Assembly (NCBI GenBank): GCA_023379005.1
Contig: JAMCTG010000005.1
Coordinates: forward strand, 310,001-374,000
Length of the DNA stretch: 64,000 nt
Source: Candidatus Babelota bacterium
GTDB taxonomy: Bacteria > Babelota > Babeliae > Babelales > Babelaceae
Reading direction: 5' to 3'
Shown here: positions 1 through 9,370 of the stretch, piece by piece
How positions within the stretch are numbered: the first letter of the stretch is position 1
Layout of the letters: each line of letters opens with the position of its first letter
The notes under the pieces: model-generated
Told to the model about the DNA's origin: nothing
The model's database searches: none
Seen by the model: the letters and a program-made list of their open reading frames with translations, nothing else
Program-made: the position numbers and the translations under genes

Positions 1-310
1 TCTTACAATCGCAATATCTCCAGATTCTGGTTTTATTTTGCAACTCAATGCTCAAAAATCTGATGATAAAAAAATTTTTCCAATATCCATGGATTTTTGT
101 TACAGATGTTTATTGGGTCCAGATTCTCCTCATTCATATGAAGTTTTATTAAAAGAAATAATTGATAATAATCATAATATATCAGTTTCTTCTGATGTTA
201 TTGAACAAGCTTGGAAAATTATTGAAAAAATAAAAAAAATGAAATTACCTCTTGTGATTTACAAACCAAATACACAAGGCCCAAGATTAAAAGAAACTGA
301 AATAATATAA
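1..310 (+). CDS. zwf: Glucose-6-phosphate dehydrogenase, C-terminal fragment (5' end off window)
   Basis: Open from base 2 to the stop at 308-310. This is the last ~102 residues of G6PD, the NADP-dependent first step of the oxidative pentose phosphate pathway. The C-terminal pattern is recognisable: an L-T-I-x-I-x-P-D-x-G strand, then M-D-F-x-Y, then GPDSPHSYEVLL, where the family has E-x-Y-E-R-L-L, then an E-x-A-W-x-I helix. An internal TTG at 38 could be misread as a start, but homology-like sequence continues upstream of it. The next gene, a 6-phosphogluconate dehydrogenase 13 bases downstream, confirms a pentose phosphate operon. The catalytic domain lies outside the window. Confidence 0.88.
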   Translation, partial: LTIAISPDSGFILQLNAQKSDDKKIFPISMDFCYRCLLGPDSPHSYEVLLKEIIDNNHNISVSSDVIEQAWKIIEKIKKMKLPLVIYKPNTQGPRLKETEII

Positions 311-323
311 ATTTGGAGTGATT

Positions 324-1217
324 ATGGAAATTTCAATAATCGGTCTTGGCAAAATGGGCAATGCAATTGCATATAGACTTTTAAAAGATGGCCATATAGT
401 TTATGGATATGATATCGATCCCAAAACTTGCCAGAATTTAAAAAAAGAACTACCAAATATAACAATTTTAAATAGTTTGCAAGAAGTATCTGCAAAAACA
501 AATTTAATTTGGCTCATGTTGCCTGTGCAAGTAAATCAAAAAGTCATAGATGAATTATCAGTGAGTTTAAATCATAATCATATTTTAATTGATGGTTCAA
601 ATAGTTATTTTGAAGACAGTATTTCTGCAGCAGAAAAATTAAAAAAATTAAAAGTGGAATTTGTCGATTGTGGAGTTTCTGGTGGTTTGCAAGGCAAGGA
701 AATTGGATTTTGTTTAATGGTTGGTGGCTCAGAAAAAATTTTTAAATTTCTTGAACCGATTTTTAAATCAATTGCTACGACAGATGGCTACTCTTACATT
801 GGTGTGTCAGGAACCGGACATTATGTAAAAATGATACATAATGGGATTGAATATGCTCTTTTACAATCTTATGCGCAGGGGTTTCATTTATTAAAAGAAG
901 GCAAATTTAAAGATTTAGATCTTCAACGAATAGCATCACTTTGGAACCATGGGTCAATTATAAGATCCTGGATTTTGGAACTTATAAACCAAATTCTAAA
1001 AGAAAACCCGGACTTTAAAAATATATCAGGAAAAATTGGCGAAACTGGTATGGGTAAATGGACTGTCGAACAAGCAAAAAAACAGAATATTTCTGTTAGC
1101 ATGATTGAAGAAGCATTAAGTATCCGGCAATGGTCCCACCAGACAGGAGGAAACTTTGCTACAAAACTGGTCGCCCTTCTAAGAAACAAGTTTGGGGGCC
1201 ATATTATCCCAAAATAA
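324..1217 (+). CDS. gnd: 6-phosphogluconate dehydrogenase, short (~300 aa) form
   Basis: Oxidatively decarboxylates 6-phosphogluconate to ribulose-5-phosphate in the cytoplasm. The N-terminus has the Rossmann motif GLGKMG followed by YDIDP, which binds the cofactor phosphate region. The middle has GVSGG (substrate loop) and GTGHYVKMIHNGIEY with the catalytic Lys and the His-Asn pair. The C-terminus has the R-x-x-x-H family tail. At 297 aa it matches the short GndA/YqeC-like class rather than the ~470 aa form. I place the start at ATG 324, not GTG 318, because TTGGAG at 313-318 is a well-spaced ribosome binding site for the ATG. It follows zwf by 13 bases. Confidence 0.9.
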   Translation: MEISIIGLGKMGNAIAYRLLKDGHIVYGYDIDPKTCQNLKKELPNITILNSLQEVSAKTNLIWLMLPVQVNQKVIDELSVSLNHNHILIDGSNSYFEDSISAAEKLKKLKVEFVDCGVSGGLQGKEIGFCLMVGGSEKIFKFLEPIFKSIATTDGYSYIGVSGTGHYVKMIHNGIEYALLQSYAQGFHLLKEGKFKDLDLQRIASLWNHGSIIRSWILELINQILKENPDFKNISGKIGETGMGKWTVEQAKKQNISVSMIEEALSIRQWSHQTGGNFATKLVALLRNKFGGHIIPK

Positions 1218-1317
1218 TCTATAAACCTTTTTCTAACTAGCTATTTTCGACAAAACTATCTTTTTCAGGTAAAATAGTAATTATCATTTTAAATTAGAAA
1301 TTTCAGTTTGAAAATTT

Positions 1318-2685
1318 ATGATCTATTTAGTTAGAAATTTTTCGTTACAATTTTTATTGCCTTGCATAACTTTAGTTTCTTTAAACAATATTGAATCTAA
1401 AATTTATACCAAAACTACCAATTCTATCGTTGCTAAAATTGACAAAGTTACTGGCGTAGAAACAAGTTATTCTCCTTCACGTGGCGACAATCAAAATAGT
1501 AAATTTGTCGCAAAACCGAAGAAGAAAATTTTAATCTTATCCAGTATAGGTGGATATTGTCATACTGCAGCAGCAGAAGCACTACAATCTATGTTAGAGG
1601 ATAAATATGATATTAGTATCGTCAATTTTTTTGATGAAATTTTACATCCAGTTGACACAATTAACACGTTAACATTTGGAACAATGGGTGGAGAAGAAGC
1701 ATATAATACTTTACTTAGAAATGGTTGGATAAAAACAATTAACTTTTTTACATTAAATATTGCACCATATTTATTCCAGTGGAACCGAGATCCTTTAATA
1801 GATATCGCAAAAAAATATTTTGAAGAAGTAAAACCAGATCTTATCGTATCAATAGTTCCATTTCTAAATGGCAACACTATTGAAGCGGCAAAAGAACTTA
1901 ATATTCCTTATTTTTTAATCACATTAGATGATGAACTTACAACATGGTTATTAGGAATTAATAAAATTTCCTATTCAAAATTTTATATAAGCGTTTGGCA
2001 TGATAATCCTGAACTAATTTCAAGAATTCAAGATACTTTAAATATACCTAGAGAAAATATTCTTCTAGGTGGCTTTCCTTTAAGAAAATATTTTTTTGAA
2101 CAACAAAATAAACAAGAACTAAAAAAAGAATTTAATATAAACCAAGATAAATTTGTCATTATGATGATGATGGGCGGCGCCGGCGGAAATGCTGCATATA
2201 GGTACACAAAAATGATCATGAATATGGACGAAAATATTCATTTAATAGTAGTCACAGGAAAAAATGCAGCACTTGCAAGAAGACTTTCAAGAATTAAGAA
2301 AAAAGGAAAAGTTGATCTTACAGTTCTAGGTTTTACTAAAAGAACTGCAGACTTAATGGCAGTATCCGACTTATTAATAGGAAAAGCCGGTTCGGGCACA
2401 TTCAATGAAGCTAAAAAAATGAAATTGCCAATTTTGGTAGACAATACAGGTTCTCAACTTTTCTGGGAAAAACCTAATATTGAAATGGTTAAAAAATATA
2501 ATTTAGGTGCGACTGTAGATTATATTTCTGATCTTCGACCATTAATTTTAGAATTCATAGAAAGAAAAGTAAAAGGCGACAGCAATTATTTAGCAGCATT
2601 TAGTGATATTGAAAAAACAATTCCAACAATGACTCCGCAAAATATCAAAAAGATTATTGGCAATATTATGTGGTCGTCGGTTTAA
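1318..2685 (+). CDS. MGDG synthase/UgtP-like GT28-type glycosyltransferase
   Basis: 455 aa. A hydrophobic N-terminus (residues 1-25) could be a signal anchor. From about residue 68 the protein resembles the diacylglycerol glucosyl/galactosyltransferase family: KKILILSS-x-GG near the N-domain glycine loop, a V-K-P-D-L-I-V-S strand, GGFPLR, then GGAGG in the C-terminal domain, and GKAGSGTFNEA, the nucleotide-sugar and donor-binding end of GT28 enzymes. The likely role is glycolipid synthesis at the membrane. MurG is an alternative, but this layout suits the diacylglycerol enzymes better. Its stop abuts the stop of the convergent rtcB with no gap. Confidence 0.7.
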   Translation: MIYLVRNFSLQFLLPCITLVSLNNIESKIYTKTTNSIVAKIDKVTGVETSYSPSRGDNQNSKFVAKPKKKILILSSIGGYCHTAAAEALQSMLEDKYDISIVNFFDEILHPVDTINTLTFGTMGGEEAYNTLLRNGWIKTINFFTLNIAPYLFQWNRDPLIDIAKKYFEEVKPDLIVSIVPFLNGNTIEAAKELNIPYFLITLDDELTTWLLGINKISYSKFYISVWHDNPELISRIQDTLNIPRENILLGGFPLRKYFFEQQNKQELKKEFNINQDKFVIMMMMGGAGGNAAYRYTKMIMNMDENIHLIVVTGKNAALARRLSRIKKKGKVDLTVLGFTKRTADLMAVSDLLIGKAGSGTFNEAKKMKLPILVDNTGSQLFWEKPNIEMVKKYNLGATVDYISDLRPLILEFIERKVKGDSNYLAAFSDIEKTIPTMTPQNIKKIIGNIMWSSV

Positions 2686-4140
2686 TTATCCACCCTTAAT
2701 AACTGCTAGAGGTCTTAAGCGTGCAACTCGTTTTGCAAGTTTTGCCAATTCTACAACTTCAATAACATTATCAACATCTTTGTAAGCAATTGGCGCTTCT
2801 TCGGCAAGACCTGGGTCAGAATCGCATCTTATTGTTATTCCTTTTGCTTCAAGTTGTTGGCGCAGTTCAGAACCTCTTACTGTTCTTTTTGCTTTAATAC
2901 GGGACATACTTCTGCCTGCTCCATGGCAAGATGACCCCCATGCAACTTCCATACCTTCTTGCGTGCCCACTAAAACATAAGATGCGGTTCCCATTGTTCC
3001 AGGAATTAAAACTGGATGACCAACTGCTCTATATGCCTCTGGAATTTCAGGACGGCCGGCAGGAAATGCTCTTGTCGCACCTTTTCTATGAACAATTAAT
3101 TCTTGTGGTTTACCATTTACAATATGGGTTTCTTTTTTTCCCATGTTGTGAGATAAATCATAAACCGTTCGCAAATTTACATCACCAATTACTTTTTTAA
3201 ATTCTTCTTTAACCCAATGGCCAATCAAATGTCTATTTGCCCATGCAAAATTTGCTGATGCTTTCATTGCACTAAAATAATCCTGTCCTTCAGGACTTGT
3301 AAATGGCGCGCATGCAAGTTCTCTATCTGGCAAAACAATATTCCATTTTTGCAAATTAGGCATCATAATATTTACATAGTCTGTACATGTCTGATGACCT
3401 AACCCGCGAGATCCACAATGGATCATCACAGTTACGATGCCCATTTCTAAACCAAAAGCTTTTGCAACGCGTTCATCATAAATTTCATCAACATACTGAA
3501 CTTCAAGAAAATGATTTCCAGAACCCAATGTTCCTAACTGGTCAGCCCCGCGATTTTTAGCTTTTTCAGAAACTTTATAGGGATCTGCGCCTTCCATGTG
3601 TCCATTTTCTTCACAATGATCAAGATCCGATTGGCTGCCATAACCAAGCTCAAGCATTCTACGAGCACCACGAGACAAAACTTTATCAAGTTCTTCACCT
3701 TTTAATTTTAATTTGCCACCTCGCCCTACTCCAGAAGGAACTGCATGAAAAAGTTGTGTTGCCAAATTTTCAATATAAGGTTTAATTTCAGTAACATTCA
3801 TGGAAGCTGCAAGTAAACGTACTCCACAATTTATATCATAACCAATTCCACCTGGGGAAATTACACCACCGCCAGCGATGGACATTGCTGCAACACCTCC
3901 AATTGGAAAACCATAACCCTGGTGAATGTCCGGCATTGCAAGTGAATAATTTACAATTCCTGGCAATGTTGCAACGTTAACTGTTTGCAACAAGGACTTG
4001 TCCTCTAAAATTTCATCCAACATTTTTTCAGTAATAAAAATTCTTGCAGGTACTCGCATATCTGAACGATATGTTTTCGGAATTTCATATAATGCTTTGT
4101 GAATTTGCAATAATTCTTCTTTAAAAACTAAATTTTCCAC
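2686..4140 (-). CDS. rtcB: RNA-splicing ligase RtcB (3'-phosphate/5'-OH GTP-dependent ligase)
   Basis: 484 aa, full length. RtcB joins RNA 3'-phosphate or 2',3'-cyclic phosphate ends to 5'-OH ends using GTP and Mn2+. Visible active-site residues are DINC (Cys105), SGNH (His210), MIHCGSRG (His241), LSHN (His331) and SSCHGAGR (His406, the guanylylated His). The spacing is the same as in the archaeal enzyme to within a few residues. It is the downstream gene of a two-gene unit with archease, 12 bases apart. The likely role is RNA repair or tRNA healing after cleavage, possibly by toxin RNases. Nothing is missing or truncated. Confidence 0.95.
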   Translation of the reverse strand: MENLVFKEELLQIHKALYEIPKTYRSDMRVPARIFITEKMLDEILEDKSLLQTVNVATLPGIVNYSLAMPDIHQGYGFPIGGVAAMSIAGGGVISPGGIGYDINCGVRLLAASMNVTEIKPYIENLATQLFHAVPSGVGRGGKLKLKGEELDKVLSRGARRMLELGYGSQSDLDHCEENGHMEGADPYKVSEKAKNRGADQLGTLGSGNHFLEVQYVDEIYDERVAKAFGLEMGIVTVMIHCGSRGLGHQTCTDYVNIMMPNLQKWNIVLPDRELACAPFTSPEGQDYFSAMKASANFAWANRHLIGHWVKEEFKKVIGDVNLRTVYDLSHNMGKKETHIVNGKPQELIVHRKGATRAFPAGRPEIPEAYRAVGHPVLIPGTMGTASYVLVGTQEGMEVAWGSSCHGAGRSMSRIKAKRTVRGSELRQQLEAKGITIRCDSDPGLAEEAPIAYKDVDNVIEVVELAKLAKRVARLRPLAVIKGG

Positions 4141-4152
4141 AATTACTCCATT

Positions 4153-4593
4153 TTAAATATCAAATACAACTGTTGCTTGCCATGTGTCATCAACTTTTTT
4201 AACTTCAAGATCATTGTAAGTAACAGCTTTTATTTCTATAACTTCGAACCCTGTAATTTTAACCCCAAAAATTTTTCCTTTTAATGCAGTATCTGTAAGC
4301 TCATCAAACTTTGCATCAAAATATGCTTCATTATTAACATCAGAAAGATAAAGTGCTTCTTGCAAAAATTGAACTAACAAAAATGGCAATTCCGTTGCTG
4401 TAACTTCAACTTCATGAGACACATCCATTTTGTTGCATGTCATTTCATCATCAACATATTTACAATTTGGAGAATGTGGTTTTAAACTTTCAAACATTCC
4501 CCTTAAACAATTTTTAAAAAGTTCTTTTAGATCTTTACCATAAGCACGAATTTTAAAATCTGCGGTGTGAGCTAAAAGTTCATAAGTTTTCAT
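4153..4593 (-). CDS. Archease (RtcB-activating protein)
   Basis: 146 aa. Archease speeds RtcB guanylylation and multiple turnover and broadens its nucleotide use. The N-terminal HTAD motif (residues 8-11) is the family hallmark, and the Asp is a metal ligand. A G-x-x-L-x-E-L-F helix follows. The C-terminus has K-A-V-T-Y-N-D-L-E-V and ends in the typical V-x-F-D-I strand. It is the first gene of the archease-rtcB unit. A purine-rich run upstream (minus strand, around 4597-4610) serves as ribosome binding site, and the short region to the divergent EamA gene probably holds the promoter. Confidence 0.92.
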   Translation of the reverse strand: MKTYELLAHTADFKIRAYGKDLKELFKNCLRGMFESLKPHSPNCKYVDDEMTCNKMDVSHEVEVTATELPFLLVQFLQEALYLSDVNNEAYFDAKFDELTDTALKGKIFGVKITGFEVIEIKAVTYNDLEVKKVDDTWQATVVFDI

Positions 4594-4677
4594 AATAAAT
4601 TTTTTTTCCTAAAAGATTTTTATAATATTATAGTTATAAAAAATTTGATTCTACAACAATTAAAAAAGGAGATGTTT

Positions 4678-5100
4678 ATGTGGCTTATTTATGCATTACT
4701 TTCTGCATTTACTGCTGCGCTTGTTGCAATATTTGGCAAACTTGGATTAAAAGACATTGATGCAACTTTTGCTACAACAATACGCGCAATTATTATGGCA
4801 GCCTTTCTAATATCTCTGACATTTCTATTAAAAAAAATTAGTTATGCAAATTTTTCGTCTATTTCATTAAAGGATTGGATGTTAATACTTTGCAGCGGTA
4901 TTTCCGGAGCGCTTTCTTGGTTATTTTATTTTATCGCATTAAAACAGGGTGATGCTTCGCATGTGGCATCTGTAGATAGATTGAGCATAGCATTTGTAGT
5001 TTTATTAGCAGCCATTATATTAAATGAGAAGTTAACATTGATGAGTATATTCGGAACTGTTCTAATGATTTTAGGATCATTAGCGATATCACAGGGCTAA
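4678..5100 (+). CDS. Half-size EamA/DMT-superfamily membrane transporter (paralogue 1)
   Basis: 140 aa with about five predicted membrane helices, half the length of a normal ten-helix EamA protein. It starts MWLIYALLSA; an upstream TTG at 4645 is rejected because AAAAGGAGA at 4664-4672 is a good ribosome binding site for ATG 4678. The D-W...SGALSWLFYF-x-AL segment and the A-S-V-D-R-L helix are typical of the EamA repeat. Two close paralogues follow at 5104 and 6865. Half-size members usually act as dimers, so a homodimer or a heterodimer with paralogue 2 is likely. The substrate is unknown (metabolite or drug export). Confidence 0.8.
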   Translation: MWLIYALLSAFTAALVAIFGKLGLKDIDATFATTIRAIIMAAFLISLTFLLKKISYANFSSISLKDWMLILCSGISGALSWLFYFIALKQGDASHVASVDRLSIAFVVLLAAIILNEKLTLMSIFGTVLMILGSLAISQG

Positions 5101-5103
5101 AAT

Positions 5104-5526
5104 ATGTGGTTAATTTATGCGTTACTATCAGCACTTTGCGCAGCAGCTGTTGCGATAATGGCAAAATTTAGTTGTAAACCTGTTGATATATACATGGTAA
5201 CAACAATTAGAGCATTTATAATGGCATTTACGATTATGTTAGTAACTTTGTCATTAAAAAGATTTGGTTATTTTTCTCTTAGTGCCTTAGACTTAAAAGA
5301 TTGGCTCATTATAATTGCGACAGGAATTGTTGGCGGCCTAGGTTGGTTATTTTATTTTATGGCGCTCGATTGTGGGAATGCAGCACATGTCGTTGCTATT
5401 GACAGGCTTGGAATAATTTTTGTGCTTGTTCTTTCATTTGTATTTTTGGGAGAAACTTTAAGTTTGATTAAAATGTTAGGTGGTTTGATAATGATTGCTG
5501 GAGCATATTTAATAATTTACTTTTAA
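5104..5526 (+). CDS. Half-size EamA/DMT-superfamily membrane transporter (paralogue 2)
   Basis: 140 aa, starting 3 bases after paralogue 1 stops, so almost certainly co-translated with it. It shares the MWLIYALLSA start, the LKDWL loop, a GGLGWLFYFMAL helix and an A-I-D-R-L helix. The pair looks like one full EamA transporter split into two chains, or a duplicated homodimer gene. The last 4 bases overlap the end of the convergent ATP-grasp gene. Substrate unknown. Confidence 0.8.
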   Translation: MWLIYALLSALCAAAVAIMAKFSCKPVDIYMVTTIRAFIMAFTIMLVTLSLKRFGYFSLSALDLKDWLIIIATGIVGGLGWLFYFMALDCGNAAHVVAIDRLGIIFVLVLSFVFLGETLSLIKMLGGLIMIAGAYLIIYF

Positions 5527-6785
5527 ATATCTGCAAATTTAAATTGTAAAATTTTTTTACAAAGTTCTTCCTTTTTATAAAGTTCCTGCCAACTTTGTGC
5601 ACCAATATTTACTACACCATATCGAAAACTTTTTCCATCTTGTTCATGGTAAGATAAATTTTTGCCCGCAGTTGCATAAATTTCAATTCGAGCTGCTTCG
5701 CACAAATTTTGCACTTCTTCAATTTCTTTTTCATTAGGAACTTGTAAAACCTTTTGATCTTTAAAATTGCGAAAAACACAACTTGCACCTACTTTATATT
5801 CAGAAGATCTTCTTGTAACTTCAGGTCTTTGTCCAGCGGCAATTGCTAAAGCAAACTCGTAACCATTAACACCATCAACTTTTTCATAAAGATCTGCAAA
5901 TTGTGATGCCATGCGCGGATTAATTTCTATAATTTTTATGTAATTTTCTTTTTCATTATACATAAATTCTATATTAAACATCGTATTATCTAGATTGAGT
6001 GCAGAAATTAATTTTTTTGCATAATCATACATTTTTAATTGAACTTCATGTGGCAACTTAGAAGGATATTCAAAACGTTTAAAACAAATTGTTCCATCGT
6101 ACATAATTGAATCTGTAATTCCAATAATTTCTACTTCTTGATTAAATACATAGCCTTCTAATGTACATTGTTCTCCGTCAAGCAATTGCTCTGCTATAAG
6201 GTATGATGAATCGTATTGAAAATCGGTATATTTTTTTAAAGCTATATCAAAAATTTGATATAAATTTTCTTTAATAACAAGATGCGGTAATTTATTTTTT
6301 AGATCATCTAAATTATAAACAGCTAAAGAATTTGCAGAAAAAACCGATTTTACTGGCTTTACAAATCTTGGAAAATTAAAAGAAATTTGGTCTAATTTTT
6401 TTGGATGAAAAATTTCAACTTCTACAGCTGCAGTCTCTATGGCACTTTTTTGGATTAGACGACAATAATATTTGTGCTGTCCTGATAAAACGCTTTTTGG
6501 ATTTGGTCCTGGCAATCCTAATTCATAACACAGCATACTTAAGATTAAAGTTCCCGGATAATCTTCAACAGATAAAATTCCATCACATGAATTTACTAAT
6601 TCATCATTTTTTAAATCTTGAAAAAAATTTTCATAATTTAACTTCGATTCTGAATTGTAACAAAGATTCCATATATATTGTTGATCATAAGGATGAAATA
6701 TAATTTCATATTTATCTTGTTTTAATAATTTTAGTTCGCGATAATCTGTCTCATTTGCGCAGATAAATAAAATTCTTTTCTTCAT
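5523..6785 (-). CDS. ATP-grasp domain ligase of unknown substrate
   Basis: 420 aa. Residues 1-100 look like a Rossmann-type pre-ATP-grasp domain beginning KKRILFICANETDY. LGLPGPNPKSVLSGQHKYYCR, around residues 90-110, is the linker typical of carbamoyl-phosphate synthase-like and ATP-grasp amide ligases. PRFVKPV carries an ATP-binding lysine, AEQLLDGEQCTLEGYV an acidic hinge, and IIEINPRMASQF the Mg2+-binding Glu and Asn. The expected reaction is ATP-dependent carboxylate-amine ligation. It sits on the opposite strand between transporter paralogues 2 and 3, suggesting synthesis of a small amide or peptide that they export; this is inference. Confidence 0.75.
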   Translation of the reverse strand: MKKRILFICANETDYRELKLLKQDKYEIIFHPYDQQYIWNLCYNSESKLNYENFFQDLKNDELVNSCDGILSVEDYPGTLILSMLCYELGLPGPNPKSVLSGQHKYYCRLIQKSAIETAAVEVEIFHPKKLDQISFNFPRFVKPVKSVFSANSLAVYNLDDLKNKLPHLVIKENLYQIFDIALKKYTDFQYDSSYLIAEQLLDGEQCTLEGYVFNQEVEIIGITDSIMYDGTICFKRFEYPSKLPHEVQLKMYDYAKKLISALNLDNTMFNIEFMYNEKENYIKIIEINPRMASQFADLYEKVDGVNGYEFALAIAAGQRPEVTRRSSEYKVGASCVFRNFKDQKVLQVPNEKEIEEVQNLCEAARIEIYATAGKNLSYHEQDGKSFRYGVVNIGAQSWQELYKKEELCKKILQFKFADI

Positions 6786-6864
6786 TTTTCTCCAATTATT
6801 GAAACCTTATATCAATATTTGCTAATGTGAAACAAATATTTTTATATTAGGGGGCTTATATATT

Positions 6865-7287
6865 ATGTGGTTACCTTATGCTCTATTATCTGCATTTTGT
6901 ACAGCATTGGTCGCAGTTTTTGCCAAATTAGGATTACATTCAATTGAGCCATTAAAGGGAATAACTTTAGGATCAATTATAATCACAATTTTCTTTCTTC
7001 TTTTAGGATTTTATCTTCAAGGAACTAACATATTCAATATTCGAGGATGGGAATTTAAAGATTGGTTACTTTTTTCTTCATCTGTAGTTGCGGGTTCACT
7101 TTCTTGGTTATTTTACTTTAAGGCATTAACTCAAAGCACTCCATCACATGTCCAAGCAATTTCTATGCTCAGCTTAGTCTTTATTATCGCATTGAGTAGT
7201 TATGTTTTCAATGAACATGTTACTGCAAAAACAATGTTCGGAGCAGTATTAATGTTTGTCGGCGCATTCTTGATGGTAATAAAGTAA
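6865..7287 (+). CDS. Half-size EamA/DMT-superfamily membrane transporter (paralogue 3)
   Basis: 140 aa. It shares MWLPYALLSA, A-K-L-G-L, F-K-D-W-L, GSLSWLFYFKAL and a C-terminal M-F-G-A-V-L-M helix with the two paralogues upstream. It is separated from them by the antisense ATP-grasp gene, so it has its own promoter in 6786-6864. A G-rich run (AGGGGGC, about 6849-6855) lies some 10 bases before the ATG and serves as ribosome binding site. Substrate unknown. Confidence 0.8.
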   Translation: MWLPYALLSAFCTALVAVFAKLGLHSIEPLKGITLGSIIITIFFLLLGFYLQGTNIFNIRGWEFKDWLLFSSSVVAGSLSWLFYFKALTQSTPSHVQAISMLSLVFIIALSSYVFNEHVTAKTMFGAVLMFVGAFLMVIK

Positions 7288-7345
7288 TTTGAAATTGATT
7301 TAAAAATTTCATTATGTTAATGTCTCAAAAAATTGGAGACATTTT

Positions 7346-9370
7346 TTGAAAAATGTAATATTAAATTTCAAATTAATTTATTTATTTATTTTGTTTTCAT
7401 TTTTTAATCTAAATGCTAACAGTTACTTCTTCGCCTCAAATTCTCCAGAAATTCCTCTAGGTCTTCAAAATCTAAAAAATAAATATCAAGATTCATTCAC
7501 ATATTATGCCACTAATGGCAGTCAATATGCAGGAATACGTTTAAATCACAAAAAAGATCATGAAACTAAATATATAAAAGAAAAATCTGTAAAAAAAAAG
7601 AAGAAACATCACAAACATAAACATAAAGTCGCCAAATCATCTGTTTCTCATAGACAAAAAAAGAATAGAGGTCACACAAATAATCAATCTCAAAAACCAA
7701 AAGAATCACATGTTGTGCTATTTGATGAATATGGGGTATCAAAAAAAATAAATTATGATCAATCAATTTGGCAAAACATCATTACAAGTAATAATTGGCA
7801 ACAGCAAGAAAATCTTGAAGCGAAAAAAATAATAAATGATGGAATATCGCGTCTTAATTCACCCAATCGTGAGCAAATTAGAAGTCTTTTATTTTATTCT
7901 AATGAGGTAGCCAGAAAAACTGAAGCTGAAACCAAACATAATTTTCTTAAAATATCACAATTTCAACTTTGTCATATAAGTGAATATGAAAATAATTTCT
8001 CATTTAGCTCAGAACAGAAAGAAATAAGAAAACAATTTTATTATAATTTAAATAATGTTGCACAAATAAACTTAGCAAATAAAGATAATCAAGATGAATT
8101 ATCAGCTCCTACAGAAACAATTGTAAATTTAACTTCATGCGGAATTGATTACATTGACCAAAATAATCTCAAACAAGCAAATTGTGTTCTAAAAATATGC
8201 AAAAATATTACCGACTTCCTTCTTGGAGGAATAAAAGGGGCAACCGTAAATACAGTTACAGGAATTGCGCATATGTTTGGGCATCCAATCGAAACTGTTC
8301 AAGGTCTGACTTATCTGGCTAAAAAAATAACAAAATGTGTATTGAATGAAATGATTTTGTCCGAATTAAAATCTCTAGATTTCACATCCGGATTTTTTAA
8401 AGAATATTTCCAAGAATATTTAAATAAAGAAGATACAGTTCTAAATTGGATCATGCAATTGTCACAGCATGTTCCTCAAATGTCATCATTTGAAATGGGA
8501 GAATTTTTAGGAGAATTTATCGGTCCCGTAGCAATAGGAAAATTACACAAAATAGGGCAGCTTGGAAAAATTTCAAAAGCTGTAATGCCGTTGATGTCAA
8601 AAGTGGGAGATACATTAAAATCAAATTCTTTTGTTAATAAACTAAAAAGTTTCGATTTATTATTTAAAGAAAAAATTGCAATTTTGGGGGAAGAAATTTC
8701 TCTAGAAATCGCAAATTATGGTAAGGCGTCAAAATTTTGTAAAAGTGAATCATATCCAATTTTGAAAGCAGCTGAAGAACAAATTCAAAAATTATATCAA
8801 GAGGTTTTAAATACAGAGCCAGGTAAGATTTCAGAAAACACTAGACTTTTTATTGATGAATTTGTAAATGAACAACTTTCAATTCATATAGAAAAAGGTC
8901 CTAAAATTCTTGAATCATATTTAAGGCAAGAAACAAATAGTTCTCCAATTTTTTTTCTAGAAGTCGAAAACGTTAAGCATTTATTATCACCAGATATACG
9001 TATCAAAAAAAATGGAAACTTCAATTGGGCTGGATTACATCTTGATTATAATTTAAGACTTGAAAAATCAAATCTAATAAAAGTAACTAATAAAGTTTTA
9101 GAAGAATCGGGTATATACGAAGCATATGTTGAAATTGGTGGAAAATTAAAAAGAAAAACTTTTTTCCCATGGTATTGGTCCCCAGAAGAAACTATTAAAC
9201 AAATTGCTGAATCTCTTAAGAATATAATAAAATATGACATAGAAGATAGTCGATTTGTTATACAAGGTTTAATTGATGTTGATGGAAAAAAAATAATAAT
9301 TCAAACCATAACAGAAACAAATGGCAAAATTGTAACTTCATATCCAATTATAGAAAAAAATTTAAAATGA
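7346..9370 (+). CDS. Secreted polymorphic toxin-like protein with C-terminal EndoU-type nuclease domain
   Basis: 674 aa, TTG start preceded by TTGGAGA at 7333-7339. Residues 1-25 are a signal peptide. Residues ~76-110 are a Lys/His-rich basic tract. Residues ~285-335 have a hydrophobic pre-toxin-like segment (LLGGIKGATVNTVTG, then H-P-I-E-T-V-Q-G-L). The last ~130 residues match the bacterial EndoU fold: a His near 545, a second His near 565 in NWAGLHLDY, a G-I-Y-E-A-Y-V strand, and R-K-TFFPWYWS-x-E-E, the T-F-F-P-x-x-W-S signature of the family. EndoU domains cleave RNA and are common toxin tips. The next gene overlaps it by 4 bases as an immunity gene would. Nuclease activity is inferred. 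Confidence 0.62.
   Translation: MKNVILNFKLIYLFILFSFFNLNANSYFFASNSPEIPLGLQNLKNKYQDSFTYYATNGSQYAGIRLNHKKDHETKYIKEKSVKKKKKHHKHKHKVAKSSVSHRQKKNRGHTNNQSQKPKESHVVLFDEYGVSKKINYDQSIWQNIITSNNWQQQENLEAKKIINDGISRLNSPNREQIRSLLFYSNEVARKTEAETKHNFLKISQFQLCHISEYENNFSFSSEQKEIRKQFYYNLNNVAQINLANKDNQDELSAPTETIVNLTSCGIDYIDQNNLKQANCVLKICKNITDFLLGGIKGATVNTVTGIAHMFGHPIETVQGLTYLAKKITKCVLNEMILSELKSLDFTSGFFKEYFQEYLNKEDTVLNWIMQLSQHVPQMSSFEMGEFLGEFIGPVAIGKLHKIGQLGKISKAVMPLMSKVGDTLKSNSFVNKLKSFDLLFKEKIAILGEEISLEIANYGKASKFCKSESYPILKAAEEQIQKLYQEVLNTEPGKISENTRLFIDEFVNEQLSIHIEKGPKILESYLRQETNSSPIFFLEVENVKHLLSPDIRIKKNGNFNWAGLHLDYNLRLEKSNLIKVTNKVLEESGIYEAYVEIGGKLKRKTFFPWYWSPEETIKQIAESLKNIIKYDIEDSRFVIQGLIDVDGKKIIIQTITETNGKIVTSYPIIEKNLK

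Noticed and set aside
7580-7690. Low-complexity basic tract as a nuclear localisation signal
   Set aside because: Lys/His runs are frequent in A+T-rich genomes; nothing else supports nuclear targeting.
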